DNA from: Planobispora longispora
Lineage (GTDB): Bacteria > Actinomycetota > Actinomycetes > Streptosporangiales > Streptosporangiaceae
Reading direction: 5' to 3'
NCBI RefSeq assembly: GCF_016863135.1
Contig: NZ_BOOH01000056.1
Location: forward strand, 1-64,000
DNA: 64,000 nt
Part shown: one piece after another, positions 7,812 through 17,198 of the stretch
Position numbering within the stretch: position 1 is the stretch's first letter
Layout: each line of letters starts with the position of its first letter
Translations under genes and position numbers: made by a program
Notes under the pieces: model-generated
Database searches by the model: none
Told to the model about the DNA's origin: nothing
Seen by the model: the letters and a program-made list of their open reading frames with translations, nothing else

Positions 7812-8783
7812 ATGGCCACCGACCTGGCGCCGCCTCCCGTGAAGGCGGTCCCCGAGCCCGGGCGCGGCTCCGAGAAGGTGCCGATCCGCACCGCGTTGCG
7901 GCGCTACCGCTGGTTGTACCTGATGCTCATCCCGGGACTGGCCTACTTCGCGGTCTTCAAGTACCTGCCGATGTACGGCCTGACGATCGCCTTCCAGGAC
8001 TTCGTGCCGTTCCTCGGCTACTCGGGCAGCGAATGGGTCGGCTTCAAGCACTTCGAGGACCTGTTCACCGGGCCCGACTTCGGCCGCCTGCTCTCCAACA
8101 CGCTGATCCTCGCGCTGCTGACGGTGATCTTCGTCTTCCCGGCGCCGATCATCGTCGCGCTGATGCTGAACGAACTCCGGGTCAACGTGCTCAAACGCTC
8201 CGTCCAGTCCCTGATCTACATCCCGCACTTCCTGTCCTGGACGATCGTCGCCTCCCTGACGTACCTGCTGTTCGCGGTGGACTTCGGAGTGATCGCGAAC
8301 TTCATCCAGGGCGTGCTCGGCGGCCCCAGGACCGACTACGTCGCGCAGGCGGACTGGTTCCGGCCGATCATCATCATGCAGACGCTCTGGAAGGCGACCG
8401 GCTGGGGCACGATCATCTACCTGGCGGCGCTGGCCGGCGTGGACCCGAACCTGTACGAGGCGGCCCGGATGGACGGCGCCGGGCGCTGGCGGCAGTTCTG
8501 GCACATCACGCTGCCCGCCATCCGCCCCACGATCGTGGTCATGGCCATCCTGACCTCGGGCAACCTGCTCGACTCCAGCTTCGAGCAGATCTGGCTGATG
8601 ACGAACTCGCTGAACCGCTCGGTCGCCGACGTGTTCGACAGCTACGTCTACTACGTCGGCATCACCCAGGGCGCCTTCAGCTACTCCACCGCCGTCGGCC
8701 TGTTCAAGGGCCTGGCCGGCGTCGTCCTGATCTTCGGCTCCAACTGGCTGGCCAAGCGCCTGGGCCAGCGCGGACTGTTCTAA
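7812..8783 (+). CDS. ABC transporter permease, LplB-like
   Basis: The 323-residue inner-membrane permease has six predicted helices. It carries the MalF/LplB-type opening RYRWLYLMLIPGLAYFAVFKYLPMYG and the EAA loop (YEAARMDGAGRWRQFWHITLP, about residues 217-237) that contacts the ATPase. It pairs with the next gene to form the channel for the oligosaccharide captured by the upstream lipoprotein. An AGGAGG ribosome site precedes the ATG. Confidence 0.9.
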   Translation: MATDLAPPPVKAVPEPGRGSEKVPIRTALRRYRWLYLMLIPGLAYFAVFKYLPMYGLTIAFQDFVPFLGYSGSEWVGFKHFEDLFTGPDFGRLLSNTLILALLTVIFVFPAPIIVALMLNELRVNVLKRSVQSLIYIPHFLSWTIVASLTYLLFAVDFGVIANFIQGVLGGPRTDYVAQADWFRPIIIMQTLWKATGWGTIIYLAALAGVDPNLYEAARMDGAGRWRQFWHITLPAIRPTIVVMAILTSGNLLDSSFEQIWLMTNSLNRSVADVFDSYVYYVGITQGAFSYSTAVGLFKGLAGVVLIFGSNWLAKRLGQRGLF

Positions 8784-8796
8784 GGGAGCGCCCGGC

Positions 8797-9672
8797 ATGT
8801 CGGTCAACCACTACAAGTCCCTCGGCAGCCGCGTGTTCGACACGCTCAACATCGTGCTGCTCACCGGCCTGGCCCTGATCACGGTGCTGCCGCTGCTCTA
8901 CGTCCTGGCCGGGTCGTTCGCCACCGAGTCGGAGATCGCCACGCGGCCGTTCTTCCTCTGGCCGGAGAAGTTCGTCACCGACACCTACGAGTACATCTTC
9001 GGCACCGGCACCTTCGTCCGCGCCCTGATCACCACGGTCTGCGTGACGGCGGTGGGCACGGTGGTCCAGGTCATGCTGACCTTCACCATGGCCTACCCGC
9101 TGGCCAAACGCTATCTGCCGGGCCGCGCTCTGGTGCTGAACCTGGTCATCTTCACACTGGTGTTCAGCGGCGGCATGGTCCCCACCTACCTGGTGGTGCG
9201 CGACCTGGGGCTGCTCGACAGCTACTGGGCGCTGATCCTGCCGCTGGCGATCAACCCGTTCTACCTGATCATCGTGAAGAGTTTCTTCCAGGAGCTGCCG
9301 CAGGCGCTGGAGGAGGCGGCGCGCATCGACGGCTGCAGCGAGATGGGCGTCTTCTTCAGGATCGTTCTCCCGCTCTCCAAGCCGATCATCGCCACGTTCT
9401 CGCTGTTCTACGCGGTGGGCATCTGGAACGACTACGTCTCGCCGCTGCTGTACATCGACGACTCCAGCAAGTGGACGCTCCAGGTGCTGGTCCGCCAGCT
9501 CACCAGCGCCGACGCGGAGAACGCCCTCGCCCAGCTCGACTCGGTCTTCTTCCCGGCGGAGGGCCTGAAGTTCGCGGTCATCGTCATCGCGACGCTGCCG
9601 ATCCTGCTCTTCTACCCGTTCCTGCAGAAGTACTTCGCCAAGGGCGTGCTGATCGGATCGGTGAAGGAGTGA
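8797..9672 (+). CDS. ABC transporter permease, LplC/YtcP-like
   Basis: The 291-residue second permease has about six helices and the EAA motif EEAARIDGCSEMGVFFRIVLPLSKP (about 171 onward). It lies 13 bases after the first permease. The internal segment PTYLVVRDLGLLDSYWALILP is typical of CUT1 carbohydrate permeases. Its stop codon overlaps the start of the following lyase gene (GTGA), linking uptake and breakdown of the same substrate. Confidence 0.9.
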   Translation: MSVNHYKSLGSRVFDTLNIVLLTGLALITVLPLLYVLAGSFATESEIATRPFFLWPEKFVTDTYEYIFGTGTFVRALITTVCVTAVGTVVQVMLTFTMAYPLAKRYLPGRALVLNLVIFTLVFSGGMVPTYLVVRDLGLLDSYWALILPLAINPFYLIIVKSFFQELPQALEEAARIDGCSEMGVFFRIVLPLSKPIIATFSLFYAVGIWNDYVSPLLYIDDSSKWTLQVLVRQLTSADAENALAQLDSVFFPAEGLKFAVIVIATLPILLFYPFLQKYFAKGVLIGSVKE

Positions 9673-12416
9673 CGGCCGAGGAGGCGACCGGAGAGGGGAT
9701 GCCCGGAGAGGCCGCGGCCGGAGACGTCGGGGCCGGGGCGGTGACGGTGCTGCGCTGGCTGGAGCGGCCGTGCCGCCAGGGGGTGACGTGGGGCGTTCCC
9801 TGGCCGCGCGGCGCCGTACGGCCCGGCACCCCCTTCGCGCTCGCCGGCGGCGTCCCCGTGCAGAGCTGGACCACCGCCACCTGGCCCGACGGCTCGGTCA
9901 AGTGGTCGGCCCACGCCATCGGCCCGCAGGCCGCGCCCGCCGGCTCCTACGAGCTGATCCCCGGCGCCGGACCCGCCGCGCCGCAGGAGCCGGTGACGGT
10001 CACCCGCGACGGCGACGTGCTCCGGGTCTCCACCGGACCGGTCGCCTGGGCCCTCTCCGGGACAGATCTGATCACGTCCGTCACGTACGGCGGCGCCGAG
10101 ATCGCACGCGAGGTGCGCCTGGTCAGCCTGCGCCAGGACACCCCCGACGAGGACGGCTCGCGCGTCCGCGAGCCGTACACGGGGAGGATCTCGCGGATCG
10201 TCGTCGAGCAGGACGGCCCGGTCCGCGCGGTCGTGCGGCTGGAGGGACGGCACGTCCCGGACCGGGGCCCCGCGGGGGACGCCGGGAAGGACGCGGGGGA
10301 GACACTCGGGAAGGGCCTGGGGGAAGCGCTCGGCAAGGACGCGGGGGAGGCCGCCGGAGAGGACGCGTCCTGGCTGCCGTTCACCGTGCGCCTGTACTTC
10401 TACGCCGGGGCGGCGGACGTGCGCGTCGTGCACTCCTTCGTCTGGGACGGCGACGCCTCCCGCGACTTCCTCGCCGGGCTGGGCCTGCGGGCGCGGGTGG
10501 TCATGCGCGACGCGCTCCACGACCGGCACGTCCGGCTGGCCGGCGCGGAGGGCTTCCTCACCGAGGCCGTCCGGGGACTGACCGGCCTGCGCCGCGACCC
10601 GGGCGAGGCCGTACGGCGGGCGCAGGCCGAGGGCCGTCCGGTCGGCGAGATCGGTGACCCCGAGGTGGCCGGGCGCCTGCACCTGATCCCGGCCTGGAAC
10701 GACTACACCCTCGATCAGGGCAGCGCCGACGGCTTCACCCTGCGCAAGCGCACCGCGCCCGGCCACGCCTGGGTCACCGTCCCGGCGGGCACGCGGTCGC
10801 GGGGGTACGGCTACGTCGGCGGCGCCGGCGGCGGCCTGGGCTTCGGGCTGCGCGACTTCTGGCGGCTGCACCCCACCCGGCTCGACATCCGAGGCGCCGC
10901 CACCGACCTGGCCACGGCCGTCGTCTGGCTCTGGTCGCCCGGCGCCCCGCCCATGGACCTGCGCTTCTGGCACGACGGGATGGGCCAGGACACCCACGCC
11001 GGGCAGCTCGAAGGACTGGAGATCACCTACGAGGACCATGAGCCCGGCTTCGGCGACCCGCACGGCGTCGCCCGCACCCACGAGCTGACCCTGCGGGCCT
11101 GCCCGGCCACCCCGCCCGCCGCCGAGCTGGCCGAGTACGCCGCCCTGCTGGAGAGCCCCGGCCTGCTGACCGTCACCCCCGGGCGGATGCGGATGGCGGG
11201 CGTGTTCGGCACCTGGTCGCCGCCCGACCGGTCCGTCCCGGCCGCCGCGGCGATCGAGGACCGGCTGGACTTCCTGTCGGACTTCTACGCGCGCCAGCGC
11301 GAGGAGCGCCGCTGGTACGGGTTCTGGGACTACGGCGACGTCATGCACGCCTACGACCCCGACCGGCACACCTGGCGCTACGACGTCGGCGGCTACGCCT
11401 GGGACAACTCCGAGCTCTCGCCGGACCTGTGGCTGTGGTACCAGTATCTGCGCACCGGGCGGGCCGACGTCTTCCGCCTGGCCGAGGCGATGACCCGGCA
11501 CACCGGCGAGGTGGACGTCTACCACCTGGGCCGGTGGAAGGGCCTGGGCTCCCGGCACAACGTGCAGCACTGGGGGTGCAGCTGCAAACAGCTGCGCGTC
11601 TCCAACGCCGCCTACCGGCGCTTCCTCTACTACCTGACCGCCGACGAGCGCACCGGGGACCTGCTCGACGAGCTGGCCGCGCCCGAGGAGACGTTCCTCG
11701 CCCTCGACCCGCTGCGCAAGGTCCGCCGGGACGTCTACACCCCCGACCCGGCAGCCCTCTCGGTGGGCCTGGGCGTGGACTGGGGGGCGCTGGCCGCAGC
11801 CTGGCTCACCCGCTGGGAGCGGCACGGCGACGAGCGGGCCCGGGACCGGCTGCTGGGCACGATGGCCGGCATCGGGGCGCTGCCGTACGGCTTCCTCACC
11901 GGTGAGGCCCGCCTGGACCTGGTCACCGGCCGGTTCGACACCACCCGGGAGGCCGTCGACGTCTCCCACCTGTCGGCGCTGTTCGGGCTCCCGGAGATCT
12001 GCGCCGAGCTGATCGACCTGGAGCTGGGCGTGCCCGGCTTCGAGCGGGCCTGGCTGGACTACTGCCGGCTCTACCTGGCCCCCGCCGAGCGGCAGGCCGC
12101 CGAGGTCGGCCGGGCACTCAGCGGCATCTCGATGATCCAGGCGCACAGCAGGCTCGCCGCCTACGCCGCCGCCCGCACCGGCGACGCGGAGCTCGCCCGG
12201 CTCGCCTGGCGGAAGTTCTTCCACGACGAGGGCGACCAGCTCAACGTCAACCCGCTGCAGCGGGAGCCCGGCTGGCGGCTGACCGAGGTGCGCGGCCCGG
12301 CCGTGCTCATGCCGGTCACCGAGGCCCCGTTCGTCTCCACCAACGACGCCGCCCAGTACGGCCTGGCCGCCATCCAGAACCTCGCCCTCGTCGGGGACGA
12401 GCTCGCCACGACGTGA
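9669..12416 (+). CDS. Exo-rhamnogalacturonan lyase family protein (PcRGLX/YetA-like, PL26 type)
   Basis: The 915-residue protein resembles the YetA/PcRGLX family, exo-acting lyases that remove unsaturated disaccharides from the ends of rhamnogalacturonan I. The N-terminal RIFT-barrel domain (about 15-330) starts LRWLERPCRQGVTWGVPWPRG and contains WPDGSVKWSAHAI. A central helical catalytic domain follows, with HNVQHWGCSCKQLRVSNA. No signal peptide is visible, so it would act on imported oligosaccharide. The GTG start overlaps the permease stop. Residues about 195-235 are an Ala/Gly/Asp/Glu/Lys-rich insertion (GKDAGE, GKGLGE, GKDAGE repeats) that looks like a lineage-specific linker. In B. subtilis, yetA follows lplABC in the same order. 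Confidence 0.85.
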   Translation: MTAEEATGEGMPGEAAAGDVGAGAVTVLRWLERPCRQGVTWGVPWPRGAVRPGTPFALAGGVPVQSWTTATWPDGSVKWSAHAIGPQAAPAGSYELIPGAGPAAPQEPVTVTRDGDVLRVSTGPVAWALSGTDLITSVTYGGAEIAREVRLVSLRQDTPDEDGSRVREPYTGRISRIVVEQDGPVRAVVRLEGRHVPDRGPAGDAGKDAGETLGKGLGEALGKDAGEAAGEDASWLPFTVRLYFYAGAADVRVVHSFVWDGDASRDFLAGLGLRARVVMRDALHDRHVRLAGAEGFLTEAVRGLTGLRRDPGEAVRRAQAEGRPVGEIGDPEVAGRLHLIPAWNDYTLDQGSADGFTLRKRTAPGHAWVTVPAGTRSRGYGYVGGAGGGLGFGLRDFWRLHPTRLDIRGAATDLATAVVWLWSPGAPPMDLRFWHDGMGQDTHAGQLEGLEITYEDHEPGFGDPHGVARTHELTLRACPATPPAAELAEYAALLESPGLLTVTPGRMRMAGVFGTWSPPDRSVPAAAAIEDRLDFLSDFYARQREERRWYGFWDYGDVMHAYDPDRHTWRYDVGGYAWDNSELSPDLWLWYQYLRTGRADVFRLAEAMTRHTGEVDVYHLGRWKGLGSRHNVQHWGCSCKQLRVSNAAYRRFLYYLTADERTGDLLDELAAPEETFLALDPLRKVRRDVYTPDPAALSVGLGVDWGALAAAWLTRWERHGDERARDRLLGTMAGIGALPYGFLTGEARLDLVTGRFDTTREAVDVSHLSALFGLPEICAELIDLELGVPGFERAWLDYCRLYLAPAERQAAEVGRALSGISMIQAHSRLAAYAAARTGDAELARLAWRKFFHDEGDQLNVNPLQREPGWRLTEVRGPAVLMPVTEAPFVSTNDAAQYGLAAIQNLALVGDELATT

Positions 12417-12427
12417 CCCCGGCCGGC

Positions 12428-12454
12428 TGCGGGGAGCGGACCCCGCTCCCCGCA
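12428..12454. terminator. Bidirectional terminator hairpin
   Basis: A perfect 12-bp stem (TGCGGGGAGCGG / CCGCTCCCCGCA) with a three-base loop lies between the convergent lyase and arabinofuranosidase genes. Confidence 0.65.
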
Positions 12455-12539
12455 CGCTGGACCCCGGCCGGTCCGGGGCACGGATGCCGTCCCCGCGGTC
12501 CCGACCGGGCCGCGGGGACGGTCTTCCACCGGTCCGCGA

Positions 12540-14060
12540 TCAGCGGCCGAGGCGGATGACGTTCCAGGACAGGGGCGGGAGCACGGCCCGGAGCCGGCCG
12601 CCGTCCACCGCGGCCGCGTCGGCCCCCTCCAGCGGGCGGGGCCGTACCCGGTCGGGGTTCTCGCGGGTGTTCTTCGCGTGCCGGTCGTCGTCGGCGAGCA
12701 CCTCGTGGGAGAGCACCCGGAGCCCGTCCGGGGCGTCCGGGGTGTTCAGGGCACGCACGTCCGCGGTCAGCTCCATCGGCCCGTCCAGCGCGCGGTTGAC
12801 AGCGAAGACGGTGACCGTGCCGCTCTCCGCGTCCCGCACGGCCGTCGCGTGCAGCAGCGGTGTCTCGCCGTAGGCGGCGGTCTCGACGGTCGGGGAGACG
12901 GGCTCGACCCGCAGCACCTCGCCCCGGCCGTACCGGGCGGCCTGGGCGAACGGGTGGAAGGTCGCCTGGCGCCAGGCGGGGCCGCCGGGCTCGGTCATGA
13001 TGGGCGCGATCACGTTGACCAGCTGGGCCTGGCAGGCGATCTTGACCCGGTCCGCGTGCCGGAGCAGGGCGATCAGCATGCCGCCCACGGCGACCGCGTC
13101 GGTGAGCGAGTAGGTGTTCTCCAGCAGCCGGGGCGCGCGCTCCCAGGGCTGGGCCTCCTCCTCCATCGGCTTCATGTACCAGACGTTCCACTCGTCGAAC
13201 GACAGGTTGATCCGCTTGCGCCGCTTCAGCTTCGCCCGCACGTGGTCGCAGGTGGCCACCACGTCCTCGATGAAGTCCTCCATGGCCGAGCCGGAGGCGA
13301 GGAAGCTGGCCGGGTCGTCGTTCTCCTCGCGGTAGTAGGCGTGCAGCGACACGTGGTCGACGTCGTCGTAGGCGGCCGTCAGGACCTCCTCCTCCCACGC
13401 GCCGAAGGTCGGCATGCTGTGGTGGGAGCTGCCGCAGGCCACCAGTTCGAGACCCGGGTCGATCATCCGCATGGCGCGGGCGGTGGCCGCGGCCAGCTTG
13501 CCGTAGTCGGCGGCGGGCCGGTGCCCGATCTGCCAGGAGCCGTCCATCTCGTTGCCCAGGCACCACATCCGGATGCCGTACGGCTCGGCGTCGCCGTGCT
13601 CGGCCCGCAGGTCCGACAGGTGGGTGCCGCCCGGGTGGTTGGCGTACTCCAGCAGGTCGCAGGCCTCCTGCACGCCGCGGGTGCCGAGGTTGACCGCCAT
13701 CATCGGCTCGATCCCGGCCGCGCGCGCCCAGGCCGCGAACTCGCCCAGGCCGAACTCGTTGGTCTCGACCGACCGCCAGGCGGGCTCCAGCCGGGCCCGC
13801 CGGACCGGGCCGACGCCGTCCTCCCAGCGGTGGCCGGAGACGAAGTTGCCGCCCGGGTAGCGCACGACCGTGACGCCCATCTCGCGCACCAGGTCCAGCA
13901 CGTCGCGGCGGAAGCCGTTATCGTCGGCGGCGGGGTGGCCGGGTTCGTGGACGCCGGTGTAGACGCAGCGGCCCAGGTGCTCGACGAACGAGCCGAACAG
14001 CCGGGGATCGACGGCGCCGACGGAGAAGGCGGGGTCGAGGGTGAAGGAGGCGCGGTGCAT
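12540..14060 (-). CDS. GH51 alpha-L-arabinofuranosidase
   Basis: The 506-residue intracellular enzyme releases arabinofuranose from arabinan or arabinogalactan side chains. It has the family's standard length, with a TIM barrel followed by a C-terminal beta-sandwich. The opening DPRLFGSFVEHLGRCVYTG is characteristic. The acid/base Glu lies in WCLGNEMDGSWQ (about residue 173) and the nucleophile Glu in LSFDEWNVWY (about 292). The gene converges on the lyase operon and has two operator boxes upstream, so it belongs to the same regulon. The start ATG is preceded by GGGAGGGG. Confidence 0.93.
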   Translation of the reverse strand: MHRASFTLDPAFSVGAVDPRLFGSFVEHLGRCVYTGVHEPGHPAADDNGFRRDVLDLVREMGVTVVRYPGGNFVSGHRWEDGVGPVRRARLEPAWRSVETNEFGLGEFAAWARAAGIEPMMAVNLGTRGVQEACDLLEYANHPGGTHLSDLRAEHGDAEPYGIRMWCLGNEMDGSWQIGHRPAADYGKLAAATARAMRMIDPGLELVACGSSHHSMPTFGAWEEEVLTAAYDDVDHVSLHAYYREENDDPASFLASGSAMEDFIEDVVATCDHVRAKLKRRKRINLSFDEWNVWYMKPMEEEAQPWERAPRLLENTYSLTDAVAVGGMLIALLRHADRVKIACQAQLVNVIAPIMTEPGGPAWRQATFHPFAQAARYGRGEVLRVEPVSPTVETAAYGETPLLHATAVRDAESGTVTVFAVNRALDGPMELTADVRALNTPDAPDGLRVLSHEVLADDDRHAKNTRENPDRVRPRPLEGADAAAVDGGRLRAVLPPLSWNVIRLGR

Positions 14061-14255
14061 GGACGCCCTTCCGGGAGGGGGTTCAGTGACATCGCTGATT
14101 AAAACGTGTCATGAACTTATGTGCCATACCGGGAGGAGAATCGCCTTGCCGAGGGATGTATACGGCATTGGGGCGAGGCCGGATGGACTACTCCTTCCCG
14201 AAAATTCTTAAAACGTTTTGAGGAAAACGGGCTCCCGCGCCGGGTGCCCGTCCCC
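14061..14255. promoter_or_regulatory. Arabinofuranosidase promoter region with two LacI-type boxes
   Basis: AAAACGTGTC (14101-14110) lies 41 bases and the perfect palindrome AAAACGTTTT (14210-14219, flanked CTT...GAG) about 150 bases upstream of the GH51 start. Two boxes about 109 bases apart could allow repression by looping. The second box also abuts the 3' end of the sulfatase remnant. Confidence 0.55.
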
Positions 14256-16195
14256 TCAGTCGTACGACTCGGCCGCCGCGCGCAGGGCGGCCAGAACCTC
14301 CCGCGGATCGTAGTCGGCGGGCTCGCCCGGCAGATAGGTGACCGAGATCAGGTCGCCGCTGTAGGGGAAGGCGCCGTGACGCTCGTAGACGGGCCAGGAG
14401 ACGGGGGAGCGGCGGTCGATCCCGACGTCGATCCCCTCCATGGGGGCCAGGCCGATCAGCATCTGCACGCCGTCCAGGCGGGCGGGCCGTCCACAGGTAG
14501 CCGGTGCCGTCGTCGAGGGGGAACACCTGGTTGTCCCAGGCCGCCCGCTCCCAGGCCGCGGCCAGCTCCCCGACCAGCTCCGGCCGGTCGGCGGCGAGGT
14601 CGCGGGTCTCGGTGGGATCGGTGCGCAGGTCGTACAGTTCCCAGGGGTCCTCGTCGTGCGGGCGGCCGGGCCGGTGCAGGGTGACCAGCTTCCAGCCGTC
14701 GCGGTAGAAGGCCCGGTTGCCGGTCATCTCGGCGTACTGCTCGGCGTGCGTGCTCGGCGCGGCCGGGTCTGTCAGGGCGTCGGAGAAGGAGTTCCCGTCG
14801 AGTGGGACGGCCTCCTTGCCCCGCCATTCCCGCGGCCGGGTCACCCCGGCCAGCTCCAGCAGGGTGGGCAGCACGTCGGTGACGTACTGGTAGCGCGTGC
14901 GCAGGCCCGTCCCCGCGTGCTCCGGCCAGGCCCCGGGGCCAGGAGAGCACGAACGGCACGCGCACGCCGCCGGCGTGGGTGGTTCCCTTGTAGAGCCGGA
15001 ACGGCGTGTTGGAGGCCATGCCCCAGCCGCGGGGGTAGTGGACCATCGTCTGCGGCCCGCCGATCAGCTCCGGGTCGCGGGGCACGTCGAGCGTCCAGTC
15101 GCCGGGCAGGTTCGCCCGCCGGCCGAACTGCTTGAAGTACGACCGGGTGCCGCGCACCCCGCCCTCGCCGGTGCCGCCGTTGTCGGAGGTGAAGATCACG
15201 ATGGTGTCGTCCAGCTCGCCGTACCGTTCGATCACCGAGAGCAGGCGGCCCAGGTTCTGGTCGACGTTGTCGACCATCGCGGCGTAGACCTCCTGGTAGC
15301 GCGCGAACAGCTCGCGCTCCTCCTGCGGGAGGGAGTCCCAGGCGGGCACGTCGTGGAACTGCTCGGAGTTGCGCGGCGGCAGGGCCGTGCCCTGCGGGAA
15401 CAGGCCCCCGGCGAGCTGGCGGGCGAAGCGATCCTCGCGCGGCGTGTCCCACCCCGCGGCGTACTTCCCCCGGTACTTCGCGATGTCGGCGGGCTTGGCT
15501 TGGAGCGGTCCGTGCACCGCCGGGTGGGCGAGGTAGAGGAAGTACGGCTTGCGCGCGTCGTGCGCCCGCAGCGCCTTGATCATCCCGATGGCCTGGTCGG
15601 TGAGGTCGTCGGTGAGGTAGTAGCCCTCGGGATAGGCGTCGATCTCGACGGGGGAGTTGTCGCGGACCAGCCGGTGCGGGTGATGCAGGCCGGTCAGCCC
15701 TTCGAGGATGCCGTAGAAGCGGTCGAACCCCTTCTGCGTCGGCCACGAGGAGCGGGGCGCGCCGTCGTTCATGGTGGCGTCCTTGGTGAGGTGCCACTTG
15801 CCGACCGCGAAGGTGGCGTATCCGGCCTCGCGCAGGGTCTCCGGGAGGGTCGGCACGTCGTCGGCGATCTCGAAGGTGTAGCCGGGGAAACCCGGGTCGG
15901 CGTTGGCGGCGAAGGCGTACCCGGCCCGGTGGTGGTTGAGTCCGGTCAGCAGCGAGGCGCGTGAGGGGGAGCAGAGCGGAGTCGTGTGGTAGTTGGTGAA
16001 CCGCAGGCCGGAGGCGGCCAGCCGGTCCAGCGTGGGGGTCTCGATCTCCGATCCGAACGGCCCGACGTCGGCGAAGCCCATGTCGTCGAGGAGGACCACG
16101 ACGATGTTCGGCGCGCCCTCGGGGGCGCGGACCGGCTCGGGCCACCACGGGGCGGAGTCGGCCACCGTACGGCCGAGGCGTCCTGCGAAGCTCAT
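14256..16195 (-). pseudogene. Arylsulfatase interrupted by two frameshifts
   Basis: The N-terminal 420 residues are a good type-I arylsulfatase. The metal-binding DD (37-38) lies in VVLLDDMGFADVG. The formylglycine-forming motif C-S-P-S-R starts at Cys75. FTSDNGGTGEG and the lysine region WHLTK follow. After SWP (near 14935) the family sequence continues in the next frame (TRYQYVTDVLPTLLELAGV, WELYDLRTDPTE). It then moves to the third frame near 14485 (MEGIDVGIDRRSPVSWPVY...GAFPYSGDL), where the expected C-terminal beta domain ends at 14256. Both shifts are +1 and fall in C/G runs. Either the gene is decaying or the assembly has two small errors. It follows the dioxygenase gene with a 68-base gap and would release sulfate from organosulfates. 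Confidence 0.8.
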
Positions 16196-16222
16196 GATGT
16201 CGTCCCTGGGAGCGTGAGGGAG

Positions 16223-16249
16223 GCCCCGGCCGCCTCGGGCGGCCGGGGC
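16223..16249. terminator. Hairpin between dioxygenase and sulfatase genes
   Basis: A 12-bp perfect stem (GCCCCGGCCGCC / GGCGGCCGGGGC) with a three-base loop in the 68-base gap. It may reduce read-through into the sulfatase. Confidence 0.45.
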
Positions 16250-16263
16250 GGGGCGGTCACGGG

Positions 16264-17166
16264 TCAGGCGGCGACGGGGGAGTAGGCGGCGGCGTCACCG
16301 GCCAGCACGGAGCTGGGCCTGCCGTCCACGCCCACCGGGACGTCGCCGGCGATGGTGACGCGGTGCAGGCGGCGCGGCCGGTCGCCGAAGTCGTGCACGA
16401 CCCGGTGCTGGGTGGCCCGGTTGTCCCAGACGGCCACGTCGCCCGGGGCCCACCGCCAGCGCACGGTGTTCTCCACCGCCGTGACCTCGTCCTGGACCAG
16501 CCGGATGATCGAGGCCGAGGTCGAGGCGGACAGGCCGGCCAGCCGCCGGGCGAAGTCGCCCAGCAGGATCGAGCGCTCCCCGGTCTCGGGGTGCACCCGC
16601 ACCACGGGGTGCTCGGTCTCGAAGACGGTGGAGGCGAAGACCTCGGCGTGCGCCCGGGCCCGCTCCGGGTTCTCCGCGGCGGCGACGCGGGCGTAGTCGA
16701 ACTGGTTGGTGTGCACGGCGCGCAGCCGGTCCACCAGGTCGCGCAGCTCGGCGGGGAGGTATTCGTAGGCGGTCACGGTGTTGGCCCACAGCGTGTCGCC
16801 GCCCGCCGGGGGGACGGTGATCGCGCGCAGCACGGAGGCGGCGGGCGGCCGGTCGACGAAGGTGACGTCGGTGTGCCAGCGGTCGACCTTCTGGCCGCCG
16901 CTGTAGTCGAGGTCGAGGATGTGGGCGTTGCGGTCGAGGGCGGGCACGGTCGGGTGGGCGGTGGTCAGCTCGCCGAGCAGCCGGGCGAAGGCCGTCTGGC
17001 CGTCCTCGTCGAGGTGCTCCTGGCCGCGGAAGAAGACCACTTTGTGGGTGAGCAGGGCCAGGCGGATCTCGGCGACCACGTTGGCGGGCAGGTCGCCGCC
17101 GAGCCGCACGCCGGCGATCTCGGCGCCGATCCGGCCGGTGATGGGGGCGATGGACAGAGAGGTCAT
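16264..17166 (-). CDS. TauD/TfdA-family Fe(II)/2-oxoglutarate dioxygenase (alkylsulfatase/taurine type)
   Basis: The 300-residue enzyme is a TauD/AtsK-like dioxygenase that oxidises the carbon next to a sulfonate or sulfate ester to free sulfite or sulfate. The iron ligands are visible as HTD in RWHTDVTF (about 98-100) and the distal His in TQHRVVHDFG. The 2-oxoglutarate arginine is in RRLHRVTI. ATG 17166 (MTSLSIAPITGRIGAEI) is chosen because the family starts there and GGAAGGA lies just upstream. A cysteine-containing leader peptide precedes it and a sulfatase follows, so the operon is for sulfur scavenging. Whether the substrate is an alkyl sulfate or a sulfonate is open. Confidence 0.9.
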   Translation of the reverse strand: MTSLSIAPITGRIGAEIAGVRLGGDLPANVVAEIRLALLTHKVVFFRGQEHLDEDGQTAFARLLGELTTAHPTVPALDRNAHILDLDYSGGQKVDRWHTDVTFVDRPPAASVLRAITVPPAGGDTLWANTVTAYEYLPAELRDLVDRLRAVHTNQFDYARVAAAENPERARAHAEVFASTVFETEHPVVRVHPETGERSILLGDFARRLAGLSASTSASIIRLVQDEVTAVENTVRWRWAPGDVAVWDNRATQHRVVHDFGDRPRRLHRVTIAGDVPVGVDGRPSSVLAGDAAAYSPVAA

Positions 17167-17198
17167 GGCTGGTGGGTCCTTCCAGAGAGGGGTGGGGG

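Noticed and set aside
5973..8807. 944-codon minus-strand frame opposite the binding protein and permease genes
   Set aside because: The plus-strand genes have full family motifs. The antisense translation is low-complexity Val/Asp/His/Arg sequence typical of GC-rich antisense frames.
9612..12455. 947-codon minus-strand frame opposite the RG-lyase gene
   Set aside because: No start with ribosome site, no recognisable domain, and complete overlap with the lyase coding sequence.
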